The position numbers were made by a program, and so were the translations under genes. A stretch of DNA of 64,000 bases from Arachis hypogaea (taxonomy: Eukaryota > Streptophyta > Magnoliopsida > Fabales > Fabaceae): the NCBI RefSeq assembly GCF_003086295.3, contig NC_092052.1:16460346-16524345 (forward strand), in the 5' to 3' direction. The notes below the pieces were generated by a model. That model had not been told where the DNA came from. It saw only the letters and a list, made by a program, of their open reading frames with translations, and did no database searches. Below are positions 13,401-22,600 of the stretch, piece by piece. The stretch's first letter is position 1; every line of letters begins with the position of its first letter.

Positions 13401-16400
13401 TTTTCAGCTTTTCTTCATCTCCAAGTTAACCCCATTTCCTAACTTCATCCGAATATCAGGTTTAATACTATTATTAATGACTAAAAGAATGAAAATAGAG
13501 GTTTAGAGGTTTGAAACACAGTTTAGTCCATTGAAAATCATGTTTGCTGAAATGAGGGCCACGCGTACGTGTGACTCACGCGTGCGTGTGGGAGTATGAA
13601 GCTGCAGCTCACGTGCGCGTCCCTTTGTCATGCGTACGCGTGGGTGAAAACTTTATGTCATGCGTGCGCGTGGGTCACGCGTACGCGTGGACATGCTTAC
13701 TACCCCTTACGCGTGTGCATGGCATCAGTCGCGTACGCATCGCCGAAATTCCATGCCACGCATACGCGTTGGTCACGCGTACGCATGGACGTGCGTTCTT
13801 TTAAAAAAACAGATCAGTAGCAGAGCTGCAGAATCATAACAAGTTTCCTGCATAGTCACATATAAATTACATATTTCACACCAAAATTTTCGACGGGCAT
13901 AACTCAATCGTTTCAAATCATTTTTCTTCCGTTCTTCGAACGGCATAAAGTTCATGATCCCAATTTTCATTTAAAACCAATTAAAATCAATTTGGGGTTC
14001 CAGAAACCAAGTTATAACCCGCCGAAGTTCAGTCCAAAACCAAAGTGCAACAAAACCTCATAAACCTCATTTTCAATTCAAAAGTCTCATTTTACACACT
14101 TTCAAACCCACCAAATCAACACTACATACCCTTCATCATCACCATAGCAATCATCACCATAATCATAGTCCAAACCATCAACAAATTCACTAAATCACCA
14201 CTAATTCATCAAGCATTATTAACTATAAACTTACATTCTCAAATCCATAATTATCAAGCTATTCAATTTCACACAAACATCCAACCAAACCAACTAATTA
14301 ACAAGATGTTAAGCAATGATTGTATACACATTCGTTCCAGCCTATCTTATGGTCATCTAGCCTAAGTTTTCACAAAACCTTACATATTAAATGCAAGAAT
14401 TCTAAACCACACCTTGGCCAATTTCCTCGTAGTGATCAAGGCAACTTATTTAAAACAAACACAACCCTTCCAAAATTTAATAAACACTAGACTCAGCTCC
14501 CTCCAAGTTCCAATATTCACAATTTCAAGCACCAATTATTTATTCATAACCTAATACACATTTATAACACATATATACCTAATTTAATATTCAAAGCTCA
14601 AATTCAGTAAAATTAAAATAAAATTATGGTTTCCTCAAGCTTCACATAAGCAAAAGTGAACGTTTTTCTCAAGCTAATTGGATCTTAAAACATCAAAGAA
14701 CAAAGAAATTCAATATCTCCACTTAATTTTTCAAAAATTGGGAAAGAAGAGGTTGAGGTGAAATAGAAGGTTACCTATGAAATTGTTCCGATAAAAACAT
14801 AAAGCTCGATGCAGTGAATGCGTGGCCGCAAACGGTGCAGCGATCAGAGCTCAGACGGAGAAATTACCGGAGTTGGAGTTCACCGTAAGGGTTTCGGTGA
14901 TTTTCTCTTCTTTCCTTCCTTGGATAGCTTTCAGCTTCGTGCTGCTGAAATGAAGAAGAGAAAGGCTTGGGTTTATTTTAATTGCTAGGCCGGTTGGGCC
15001 TACGGGTCCGGTTTGGGCTTGGTTCAATCGATTTGGCCCGTTTGGTCCAATTTTGGACATTTTTCTTCGAAATTAGTGTCAAAATTCTCGTTTCGATGAG
15101 TTCTATCATAATTTAATATAATATTCGCATTTCTAATTTTTGTTATTAAAAACTAATTTATTGACTAATTATCTACTAATTTAACAGGGTTTACAGTTTG
15201 TATCCACATTTTTTAAAATTTACACACATAAATTAATAAAATTTATTTGTTAAAGACAATTTAATATTTGTACTAGTGAGACAATAACCAAAAATACTAA
15301 AAATTGATGCCTCCAAGAGTTTCTCTATTTTAAATCATGGAAAAATATTCAATCAATGGCTTCTTATAATGCAAGAAAGCATTTTTATACTGTAAATTTT
15401 TTATTAAGAATTCAGTGTATATATATAATATATACACATTCTTTTTTGCAGTTTTCAAATATTGATCAAAACTCTGATATATTTGTTTTGAAATTTGCAC
15501 AGATGCATATAAAAGGCAGATATATAAGGCAGCGATTACAGGGAATTGGAGTAAAGCTTTAACATATAATATAACTGATCCTACTCGGCTCTGTTCTCTT
15601 TTGACTAAGCAAGGAGACACAGCTCTTCACATTGCAGTGAGCATGGAACAAACCAGCTTTGTAGAAAACTTAATAGATCATATGAGTCTGGAAGACATGC
15701 AAATTCGCAAGGTAGATGGCAACACTGCCTTTTCTATGGCTGCCATTTCAGGGAATGTGCAAATTGCTAAATTACTACTTCACAAGAATCCAGGATTGGT
15801 TTGGATTAAAGGACACAAAAACATGCTTCCAATTGAATTGGCATGTTGGGCTAATCAGCCTCTTATGGTGAATTATTTGTTTCAAAATACTCGACTGGAT
15901 TATTTGAACCGTCAGTTATCCATTGAAGAAGACATTGTTAGGCTGTTTTTCTTGGCACTTACCACCAGCAATTATAGTAAGTCAAACTCTCGTTGGTTCT
16001 TTCTTTCTTTTTTTAGGTTTATTTACTCTATTAGCCTCTATAGTTTTATTAAAATTTCAATACTTTGTTTCTTTTTAATAATTGGGTCTCTATACTATAT
16101 CCGATTTTGTAATTAAATCCCTGTTGTGTCAAAAACATTGAAATTAACAGAATATTTTGTTAAACTATAGAAAATATTTAGTAAGTATTAGACATATTCG
16201 TTTTGTTTAACAGAATATTCTATTAATTCTAATATTTTTGTCACCGTAAGAACTTAGGCTACGTTTGTTTCTAAGAACAGGACAGGACAAGACACTGAGA
16301 ACGGGACAGGACAAGATACTGATGGACACAGAGACACAAAATTTTGTGTTTTTGTATTCTGTTTGGTGATAAACTAAAACAAATTATGAAAATATAATTT

Positions 16401-18564
16401 ATTCTAATTTTTTTTCATTCAAAAAATTTGAGATGAAAAATATAACAATAAAAAATATAATTATGAAAAATTAACAAAAGTAACGAAAAAAAATAAAAAA
16501 TAAGTTGTGTCCCTTATTAGTGTTTCCGTGTCCTTCCTGCCAGGATGGACACAAAATACACTAATTCAGTGTCTCTGTACACATTGTCTCTGTCCATGTC
16601 TCCTCTGGCAAACATGATTTTGTGTCTCAGTGTCCTTATCTCAGTGTCCTGTTTCTATAAACAAACGCAACTTTAATTACAAAATCTAATATAGGGATCT
16701 AATTAAAAATTTAGTAAAATTATAGGACTGACAGAATAATTAAACTTTTTTTTAATAATATATATTTATGAAAACGCAAAAGTGGCAATCCTGTGACATT
16801 ATAGGTGTGGCATCTTCATTGTTGGATATGTATTCAGAACTTGCCAGGGCCGAAAACAATGACGGACTAACTGCATTGGAAGTCATTGCCAAATTGCGTG
16901 AGTTTTCTCAAATCTTAATTTAACTATTCTACATGAAAAATGCTACAGGTTAATATTTTAGTGGAGAATTAGTCAATATTAGTTTAAATATAAAATAAAT
17001 ATAAAAAAAAAAAACATTGCTATTCACCTAGCATTTTTCATTCTAATTTAGTTCTATTTAAATTAAAAGTTATTAGTAATGTATCAAGTTCACATAGTCT
17101 AAAATTAAAAATCCGATAGTCTTTATATATAAATATGAATGAGATCATTTTTAAATCTTGAACTAGTTTTGGGATAAGTTATGCCAACTTAATTTTTAAT
17201 AATTGAAAACTAATTTTATTTATTATTTGTTTTTGTATTAGCCTTGGAGGGTGATGCAGCTGGATATAGAGACATTGTGCGTATGGTATTTGAGCATATG
17301 GAAGGGGAGGAGTTTGAGTGTGCAAGAATTTCAAAAGCAATGTTTGATGCAGCAAAATTAGGAAACGACATGATTTTGGAATTTATGTTTGGATACAATG
17401 CAAATTTGTTGATGGAAGTGAATTCAAAGGGGCAAAGCTTACTTCACATAGCCATTCTAAATCGACGAGTAACTACATACCAATTAATATTAAGCAAGGG
17501 TGCATACACCAATGCTATTGTGCAATTCCTTGATTTTAAGGGAAACAATATTCTTCACTATGCTGGAAAGCTTTCAGCTCCAGAAAGATTTGGAACACCT
17601 TGTCATTCTCTACTTCTCAGTGAGGAACGATGGTTTCAGGTCAATTTACACATTAATTCTAAGAGTAAATTATAAGGTGGAAACTCATCACTTGCAATTA
17701 TTTTCATATGAAGTTGTTAGTTGAGAATCTTTAGATAATAATTTAGTCAAATATGTTAAAGCATCTAACAATTTTCCACTAATAATAAACTAATAACTTC
17801 ATATGAAGACAACTGCACTGAATTTTCTCCAAATTATAATTGTTGCGCTAATTTATTAGTTGAATAACAAGCCATAACAAATATAAAGTGACTTTAGGAT
17901 ATAAACTGGTTGATTCAGAAAGCAACTAAGAATGATCCAATCTAAACTAACTTGTTTTGATCTGAATTATACATAGGAAGTGGCAAGCATAGTTCCAGGT
18001 GCATTTAAAAGCATGAAAAATGTGAAAGGACGAACTCCAGAGGAACTATTCTATAAGAAACACAAAGAGCTTCATGAAAGAGCTATGTCAGAACAGAATG
18101 AAACAGCAAACAATTTTATGATTATTGGAACTCTTGTTACCACATTGGCTGTAACTGCTGCTCTCACTATTCGGACCAACACTGTTCAAGGACCAACTCC
18201 TATCTTTAAAGAGACCACATGGTACATCATATTCCTTCTATCAATCGTTGTTATAACAACCCTCCTTGTTTTTTCAATGCTCTTCTTCACTTCAGTTATA
18301 CACAGCCCACGCAAGCAGAAAATGTTTGACCAGGTCAATGTTCGTCATCGGAAGATTGCAATTGGGTGTTTGTTTCTTTTTCTTTCTATAATCACCATTA
18401 CTTTCACTGCTCTTTGTGCTGGTGTTTTAATCTTCTCTTTCTTCCCCAAATGGATCTTCATTTTCATACTTGCACTTGCTTCTGTGCCACTCGTCTTCTC
18501 TTGTAAGATCTATGATTTTGTTACCCCAATAAGTCTTTTGGTACATAAGAATGATCTTTTCTGA
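4453..18564 (+). CDS. Ankyrin-repeat / PGG-type membrane protein, six exons
   Basis: Proposed exons are 4453-4501, 4744-4818, 15503-15976, 16805-16897, 17242-17639 and 17977-18564 (1,677 nt, 558 residues). Every junction is GT..AG, and the phases (1,1,1,1,0) keep one frame to the TGA at 18562-18564. The start ATG opens a short Ser/Ala-rich leader. Exon 3 holds ankyrin motifs (GDTALHIAVS, GNTAFSMAAISGNVQIAKLL). Exon 5 holds further repeats (GQSLLHIAILNRR, GNNILHYAGKL). Exon 6 has the RTPEELF and HKELHERA stretch followed by about four hydrophobic helices, the C-terminal plan of plant PGG-domain ankyrin proteins (ACD6/ITN1 group), though the literal PGG tripeptide is absent. Members of that group are plasma-membrane or ER proteins linked to defence and stress; the function here is inferred from family only. 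Intron 2 is about 10.7 kb because of a Helitron and a solo LTR. Exons 1-2 are short and less certain, but the same exons with the same phase exist in copy 2. Confidence 0.8.
5357..7030 (-). pseudogene. Helitron PIF1-like helicase domain, two in-frame nonsense codons
   Basis: One continuous - strand frame runs from 7030 down to 5357. It contains Walker A (GHGGCGKT near 6720), Walker B (IIWDEAPM near 6490), GGDFRQILP (near 6360) and the C-terminal TINKSQGQSLSHVGLYL...QLYVALSRV block (near 5540-5460). This is the order of the PIF1-type helicase half of plant RepHel proteins, which drives strand displacement during rolling-circle transposition. In-frame stops lie at the end of the Walker B segment (about 6448) and after NYRYF (about 6008). 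Both positions look like Glu-to-stop changes. There is no frameshift between the parts, so the decay is mild. It is not expected to make an active protein. Confidence 0.9.
7200..7944 (-). pseudogene. Helitron RepHel pre-helicase fragments, frameshifted
   Basis: Fragments in different frames lie upstream of the helicase: 7739-7530 (MRLTFHLPGKQNIIFKDDDD ... FLTWMEANKK ... LTYAEFPNQFVYD) and 7457-7218 (ILLAVQRGCTTYESIRTVN ... FQDACYSMGLL). The LTYAEFP and FHLPG phrases are familiar from the linker between Rep and helicase in plant RepHel proteins. The segments do not form one frame and end at AT-rich sequence. The catalytic HUH motif is not visible here or further upstream. Confidence 0.75.
7945..10099. 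other. Helitron interior, AT-rich, with a 230-bp direct repeat
   Basis: There is no coding signal. A stretch at about 8851-9090 (AGAGAAAAAGATGAAAGTAC ... AACGGTTAAGAAGTCACTTA) recurs at about 9263-9495 in the same orientation with scattered changes. This indicates an internal duplication of about 230 bp. The region sits where the Rep half of a RepHel gene would be expected in an autonomous element; its absence implies internal deletion or replacement. Confidence 0.6.
10100..11286 (-). pseudogene. RPA1-like (replication protein A large subunit) exons inside the Helitron
   Basis: The first exon (11286-11140, 49 codons) opens MDGIHKITEIKP and continues with VRIRLIRLWTLPSYGN and SIEMVWLDED. This is the start of the first DNA-binding OB fold in plant RPA70-like proteins (family pattern: RVIRLW then MVLLDE). 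It ends at a good GTGAGT donor. A second stretch near 11020-10950 (KIHASVKRVLVSRF) continues the fold, but its only nearby acceptor breaks the frame. Later - strand pieces near 10680-10620 (TDNVDLINKFKKAHPIQ) and 10290-10150 (TPTKRLSSESED..KKIKIK, the RPA-like C-tail pattern) follow. Plant Helitrons commonly carry RPA genes. This one is decayed, interrupted and not translatable as a whole. Confidence 0.75.
11590..11805. repeat. Short tandem repeat near the Helitron 5' end
   Basis: About five imperfect copies of a roughly 40-bp unit built on AATTTAAAAAATAACAACCTAAGTAAAACA. It lies 120 bp inside the 5' terminus of the Helitron. Array-like repeats close to Helitron ends are common; no function is implied. 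Confidence 0.75.
12155..15195 (+). mobile_element. 3,041-bp solo LTR with GTTTG target duplication
   Basis: It starts TGTAACACCC, ends TTTACA, and is flanked by GTTTG at 12150-12154 and 15196-15200. The duplicate locus has the single target ATTTG at 34158-34162 with no insertion. There is no internal coding region, PBS or PPT, so it is the product of LTR-LTR recombination or a lone LTR-like element. It contains a GC-rich minisatellite (13558-13800). Its last 1 kb is related to the LTR fragment at 40060-41065 (shared CCTATCTTA.GGTCA.CTAGCCTAAG, GACCGCAAACGG and GGCCCGTTTGG-like blocks). It is probably a gypsy LTR, judged by its length and TGTAACACCC start. Confidence 0.85.
13558..13800. repeat. 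CpG-rich minisatellite with palindromic ACGCGTACGCGT core
   Basis: Variants of CACGCGTACGCGTGG / ATGCGTGCGCGTGGG recur about ten times with irregular spacers. The core is self-complementary and very CpG-rich in an otherwise AT-rich window. The short ORFs that cross it are by-products of the repeat. Confidence 0.85.
16257..16671. mobile_element. 415-bp MITE in ankyrin intron 3
   Basis: The terminal inverted repeats GGCTACGTTTGTTTCTAAGAACAGGACA and its near complement (TGTCCTGTTTCTATAAACAAACGCAAC at the right) bound a segment rich in GGACAGGACAAGACACTGA / CAGTGTCC motifs. It has no coding potential. The TSD is not clear. The TIR style is hAT-like. It lies wholly within an intron and does not disturb the splice sites at 15977 or 16804. 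Confidence 0.75.
16934..17040. mobile_element. Tiny MITE (107 bp) in ankyrin intron 4
   Basis: A perfect 12-bp inverted repeat, TGAAAAATGCTA / TAGCATTTTTCA, bounds an AT-rich core with an A-run. ATTCTA occurs close to both sides (16926-16931 and 17041-17045 region) and may be the target duplication. It is too short to code. Confidence 0.5.
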
Positions 18565-18584
18565 GAGCTCATTCCAATATAAGA

Positions 18585-18712
18585 AATTATCTGAATAGTG
18601 ACCAATTTTAAAATAAGGCCGTCAAACCAATGCCAAATCAAATTGGTCATTAGCGATCAATCGATCAAATTGGTCGTTAAAATCAGTCTCTATCCAAAAG
18701 TTTCTTGTAGTG
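18585..18712 (-). mobile_element. CACTA-type transposon terminus
   Basis: On the - strand the segment begins CACTACAAGAAAC (from 18712) and continues with repeated GACCAATTTGAT-like subterminal motifs. This is the usual look of plant CACTA (CMC) ends. No partner end or transposase was seen nearby, so it is a fragment. It sits 20-150 bp past the ankyrin stop codon and may be part of its 3' UTR. Confidence 0.6.
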
Positions 18713-18915
18713 TTTCTTTGATTAGGTTGCTTAATACATTGTAGAACAAAAAGGCTATTAAGAATGTTTGTAAGACGATTCTTTCTAGAAACATTAAAGT
18801 TGTTGTCACCTCTTTTGCCAAATTTTTTATTTTTTTTCATATATATATATTCTGCAATTATTGGAAATTCCTAACTAGCATTCTTTAATTTTCTCTAAAA
18901 ATTACATTATACATG

Positions 18916-19613
18916 TGTTAGACAAAATATTATTCTCATAAGAAAATTAAAAAAAAAATAATAAATAATTAGTTGTCTAGTAATATTCCTATATATAATA
19001 TCTATATCTATTTTAGATTAAATTAGATCATTTGATAGTTAGTTATTTATTTGAATTTTGAAATTTACATCAAGCAAGAAGTGCGGAAAACAGCTACATG
19101 AAATTCAAATTCTCTGCAAGTGGTGTACAAGGAGTAACTGCCCATTGAGATTAGGCTGGTCTATAAATAGAGTTTTAGGAATACGTTGTAATCAGTTCAG
19201 TTCTTCTTGGAAAACACTTAGAGACCCAAAACGCTCTCAGCCCCTTGGCATCACAGAGTAAAATTGGGAATCTTAAGTAATTCCTCTGAACTCAAACACT
19301 TGTACTTTGCTTTCTTTCAGTTTTTATTAATAAAATTTTTTTACTTTTACGTCTTTTTCTCTTTTACGTTCATGTCTCTTCTTTCATCTTCTTTTTAATT
19401 TCCTGTTTGTTTTAATTTCTGCATTTTACTTTGCCTCCGGCACCTTGTATGTTTTCCTTTTTATCTTTAATTTTACTTTCGAAACTACAATTGAGACTTT
19501 GAGACACCCACAAAAGGAGTCGTTTCCGCTCCTTGAATTAAGATTGTGAAACAAAACTCGAAAATTGTTGATTTATTTGTTGTTAACAATGGAACAAAAA
19601 TTTGAGTAAAACA
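18916..19613 (+). repeat. 5' LTR of the 9.7-kb Tat element
   Basis: TG..CA ends. A TATA box TATAAATA lies at 19162-19169 with transcribed sequence following, and a TTAATAAAATTT polyadenylation-like motif lies near 19328. The matching position of the 3' LTR reads TATGAATA, so only the 5' LTR keeps the perfect TATA box. Confidence 0.95.
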
Positions 19614-19616
19614 AAT

Positions 19617-19634
19617 TGGCACGCCCAGTGGGAC
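19617..19634 (+). other. Primer binding site
   Basis: TGGCACGCCCAGTGGGAC starts three bases after the 5' LTR. The TGGC start and position fit a tRNA 3'-end primer site. I cannot assign the tRNA without a database. Confidence 0.75.
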
Positions 19635-19687
19635 CTTGTCAATAGATTGTAGTTTGTCAAAAGAAAAATCAAGAGTTTTGAATTTGC

Positions 19688-22600
19688 ATGTGGTTGCGTA
19701 GTGGTAAATTCATGCGTCCAGAGCCAAGAAAATCAGCGTCAGTTGATATGTCAAATACTTCTGCAGCATCTTCTTCTACTTCTAGTGATGAGATTAGAGG
19801 AAATGAATCCGGAAATTCTCCTGTGATTTTAAATGCAGAGCCTACCTTGATGTCAGTGAGGCATGATGGCGTTGGCCATGCCCATACAGGGTTAAATGCA
19901 ACTCACATAAATACCATGGGGTGGCTGCCATATGGCTTGCCACCGGGGTATGTCCCCTCCATGGTGACACAAGGATTGCCTGTGCCTCTCTACTCAACTT
20001 TTCAAAATCCTCTTGATCAAAATCCATATGGCATGTCAAATGTACCTGTTTCTGGGGTGCCAGGTTCACACGTATCACAACAAAATTTTTCACATGCTAT
20101 TAATACAGGAAATAAAAGTGCATCTAATTCTACTACGTCCACTGTCACTAGGGTAGAAAATTCCAGACCTGTATTTCCTGACATGTCAAGAGCAATGCCT
20201 GTTAATCAACCTAGTCAAACTGTGGGATCTTTAGCAAATATTAGGCAGCAGATGGATGAAAGCCACCATGATCTAGTAAACATGTTAACTCATCAAATGG
20301 TGACAGTTTTAAATCCTCTTCTAGAAAATACAAACACTAGAATTGAACAATTAAATAGGCAAGTCAATAGGATTGCTACTGTGGTAAATTTAGAAGAAAA
20401 TGATAACTTGGGTTTAAGATTTGATAATGTCAATCAGAACGGTGGAGCAATTCCTAATTATGATGTTCATATGCCTAGACAGGGTCAAAATGCTGATGAT
20501 ATGTTAGAAAGACTTAGACAAAATAACTTAGGGGGGCATTATAATCTAGCAAGAAATGTTGAACAAGTTTTAAACCGTTTGGGATTTAATGTTGGTTGCT
20601 TGAATATGCCATATTTTGTGTCTGCTTTTCCTGAGTGTGTCCAACAAGCAGAGCTCCCAAGGGGTTGGGAAATTCCAAAATCCCTTACAAAATTTTCTGG
20701 AGAAGAAAATGAATCTACGATAGAGCACATTGCTCGATATACTGTTGAAATTGGGGAAGCAGCTTCTAATGAATATCTCAAGATGAGATACTTTCCTTCT
20801 TCTTTAACAAAAAATGCATTTACATGGTTCTCTAACTTGAGACCAAATTCTATTCATTCTTGGGCGCAGTTGGAGAGAAATTTTCATGATCAGTTTTTCT
20901 GAGGTGAATTGAAAGTTAGTCTTACGGATTTATTCTCTGTCAAACGTGCAGAAGGAGAATCCATTGATACCTATTTGGCGCGATTTAGAAACATGAGGAA
21001 TAAATGTTTTACTCCGATTCCAGAATCTGAAGTTGTCAAAATGGCCACTAATGGGCTAGAATTCGGAGTTAGGAAGAAACTTGTTAATCAACATACTTTA
21101 GATCTTTCCCAATTAGCTGAGAGAGTAAGACAGATAGAACAAATTAAGAAAGAAAAAGAAAATTTTAAAAGGGGTTCAAAAAAGGTTGCATATGTTGATT
21201 GTTTTCCCGATAGTAGTGATTCAGATGAAAAAGAGATTTATATTGCTGAATTACGTGGGGGTCCTCCTTATGTATGCAAATCTTTGAAGCCTGTTAAAGG
21301 AAAGGAAAAAGTTTCTTCTTATTCTAAAGTTGAAAATAAGACTTATTCTTTTGATATTTCTAAGGCAGATCAAATATTTGAAGTTTTATTAAAAGATAAG
21401 CAGCTTATTTTACCGGAAGGAAAAAAAATGCCTACAACTGATGAAATAAAAAATAAGAAATTTTATAAGTTTCATCAAGTATTTTCTCATACCACTAACA
21501 ATTGCGTCCGTTTCAGGGATTTGATACAAAAAGCAATTGAGGAGGGAAGACTGAAGTTTGAAGATAAAACTACTATGAAGGTGGACACTGAACCATTTGC
21601 TGCTGACTCAAATTATGTTGAGCCATTCGATTTGTCAATCAACATGGTAGAAGTTGATGCCACGATGGTTAGTGCTAAAAATGAAAATAAAGACCTGAGA
21701 GTCTTTGAACAAGATAAGAAGCCAGTTTATCCGCGTCCTGGTGAGGATTTGTTAGATTTTTTGTTAAGAATTAAAGAATCTGACAGCACCATTGCCATGT
21801 GCCCAAAGTGCAATGCTGTTTTTGACAAGGAAGCTGCAAAAGAGTTTGAAAAGTACAAAGTTGAAGAGAAAGAAAAGGCTGAGTTGAGAAAGAAGATTAC
21901 TGAAAAAGAGAATGAAACTAACGAGCTAAAGCGGAAGATAGCCGAGGGAAAACAAAAGTTGGGTGGTCAAACTCCTTTGAACAAGTGCGTCAACAACACT
22001 GGAGTACAACCTGTCAACCAGAAGATGAAGACTATGGTCATGATTGATGGAAGACCTGATGGATTTTCTCAAAAGACAAGAGTTCCTCCCACCAAAATCT
22101 CAAACAATAAATGGGTCCAGAATGTGAGAAATGTGCAGAATCAACCTACTGCTTTTGCAAGAGGAAAAAACAAATGGGTGAAGCCTAGACCTTTCAAGCC
22201 CAGGTACTATGAGTCTCAGTTATGGAACATGAACCATGCACAAGACAGAAGTAGTATATATATTCCAAAAAATGCGCCTATTCCCTCTAAGCCAATTTAT
22301 TCTTGTTATAGTCCTAACATGCAGCAGGTTCCTAATTATTCTTCTTGGCCAAATTGTCAAAACATCCCCAAATATTCTCCTTTTACAACTTTTGAGCAGA
22401 AAGAGAATATGCCTGAGTATGTTCCTTTGGATCCATACCAGGGACACGGAGTAGATTTTCCTCCTTTGCCAACCATGGCCAAGTCTGTAGAAACAGGCAA
22501 TTCTTCTAATCACCCTAAGTGCAATAAAAATGTCAAGAAGAATCTTGTTGGGAAGAGGGTGATGGTTGAAAACAAGGGAGAAAAGGATGAAGATTTAATT

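Larger units (their letters stand above)
12003..15290 (+). mobile_element. About 250-bp MITE-like repeat (copy 1), split by the solo LTR
   Basis: The parts 12003-12154 and 15196-15290 together form a unit starting GCAATGCTACGTGATCAGCAAATATT. It is also present intact at about 34015-34240 (direct) and, in inverse orientation and more diverged, at about 32200-32430. Three occurrences in two orientations mark it as an interspersed repeat rather than unique intron sequence. The ends and TSD are not resolved. Confidence 0.55.
2807..15900 (+). repeat. Segmental duplication copy 1 (interrupted by later insertions)
   Basis: Sequence from about 2807 recurs at about 31568 in the same orientation. Homology continues, interrupted, to position 15895 (about 34910 in the other copy). 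Homologous blocks in copy 1 are 2807-3653, 4025-4954, 11926-12154 and 15196-15895. The intervening blocks (MITE 3654-4024, Helitron 4955-11925, solo LTR 12155-15195) are absent from copy 2. The duplication therefore predates those insertions, and copy 2 serves as an empty-site control. The unit contains the promoter region and the first three exons of the ankyrin gene. Confidence 0.9.

Noticed and set aside
13571..13820. Overlapping ORFs of 77 and 74 codons
   Set aside because: They are produced by the CpG minisatellite in the solo LTR and show no protein-like conservation.
14045..14365. 106-codon plus-strand ORF
   Set aside because: Biased His/Ile/Asn composition from AT-rich LTR sequence. 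No domain or splice context.
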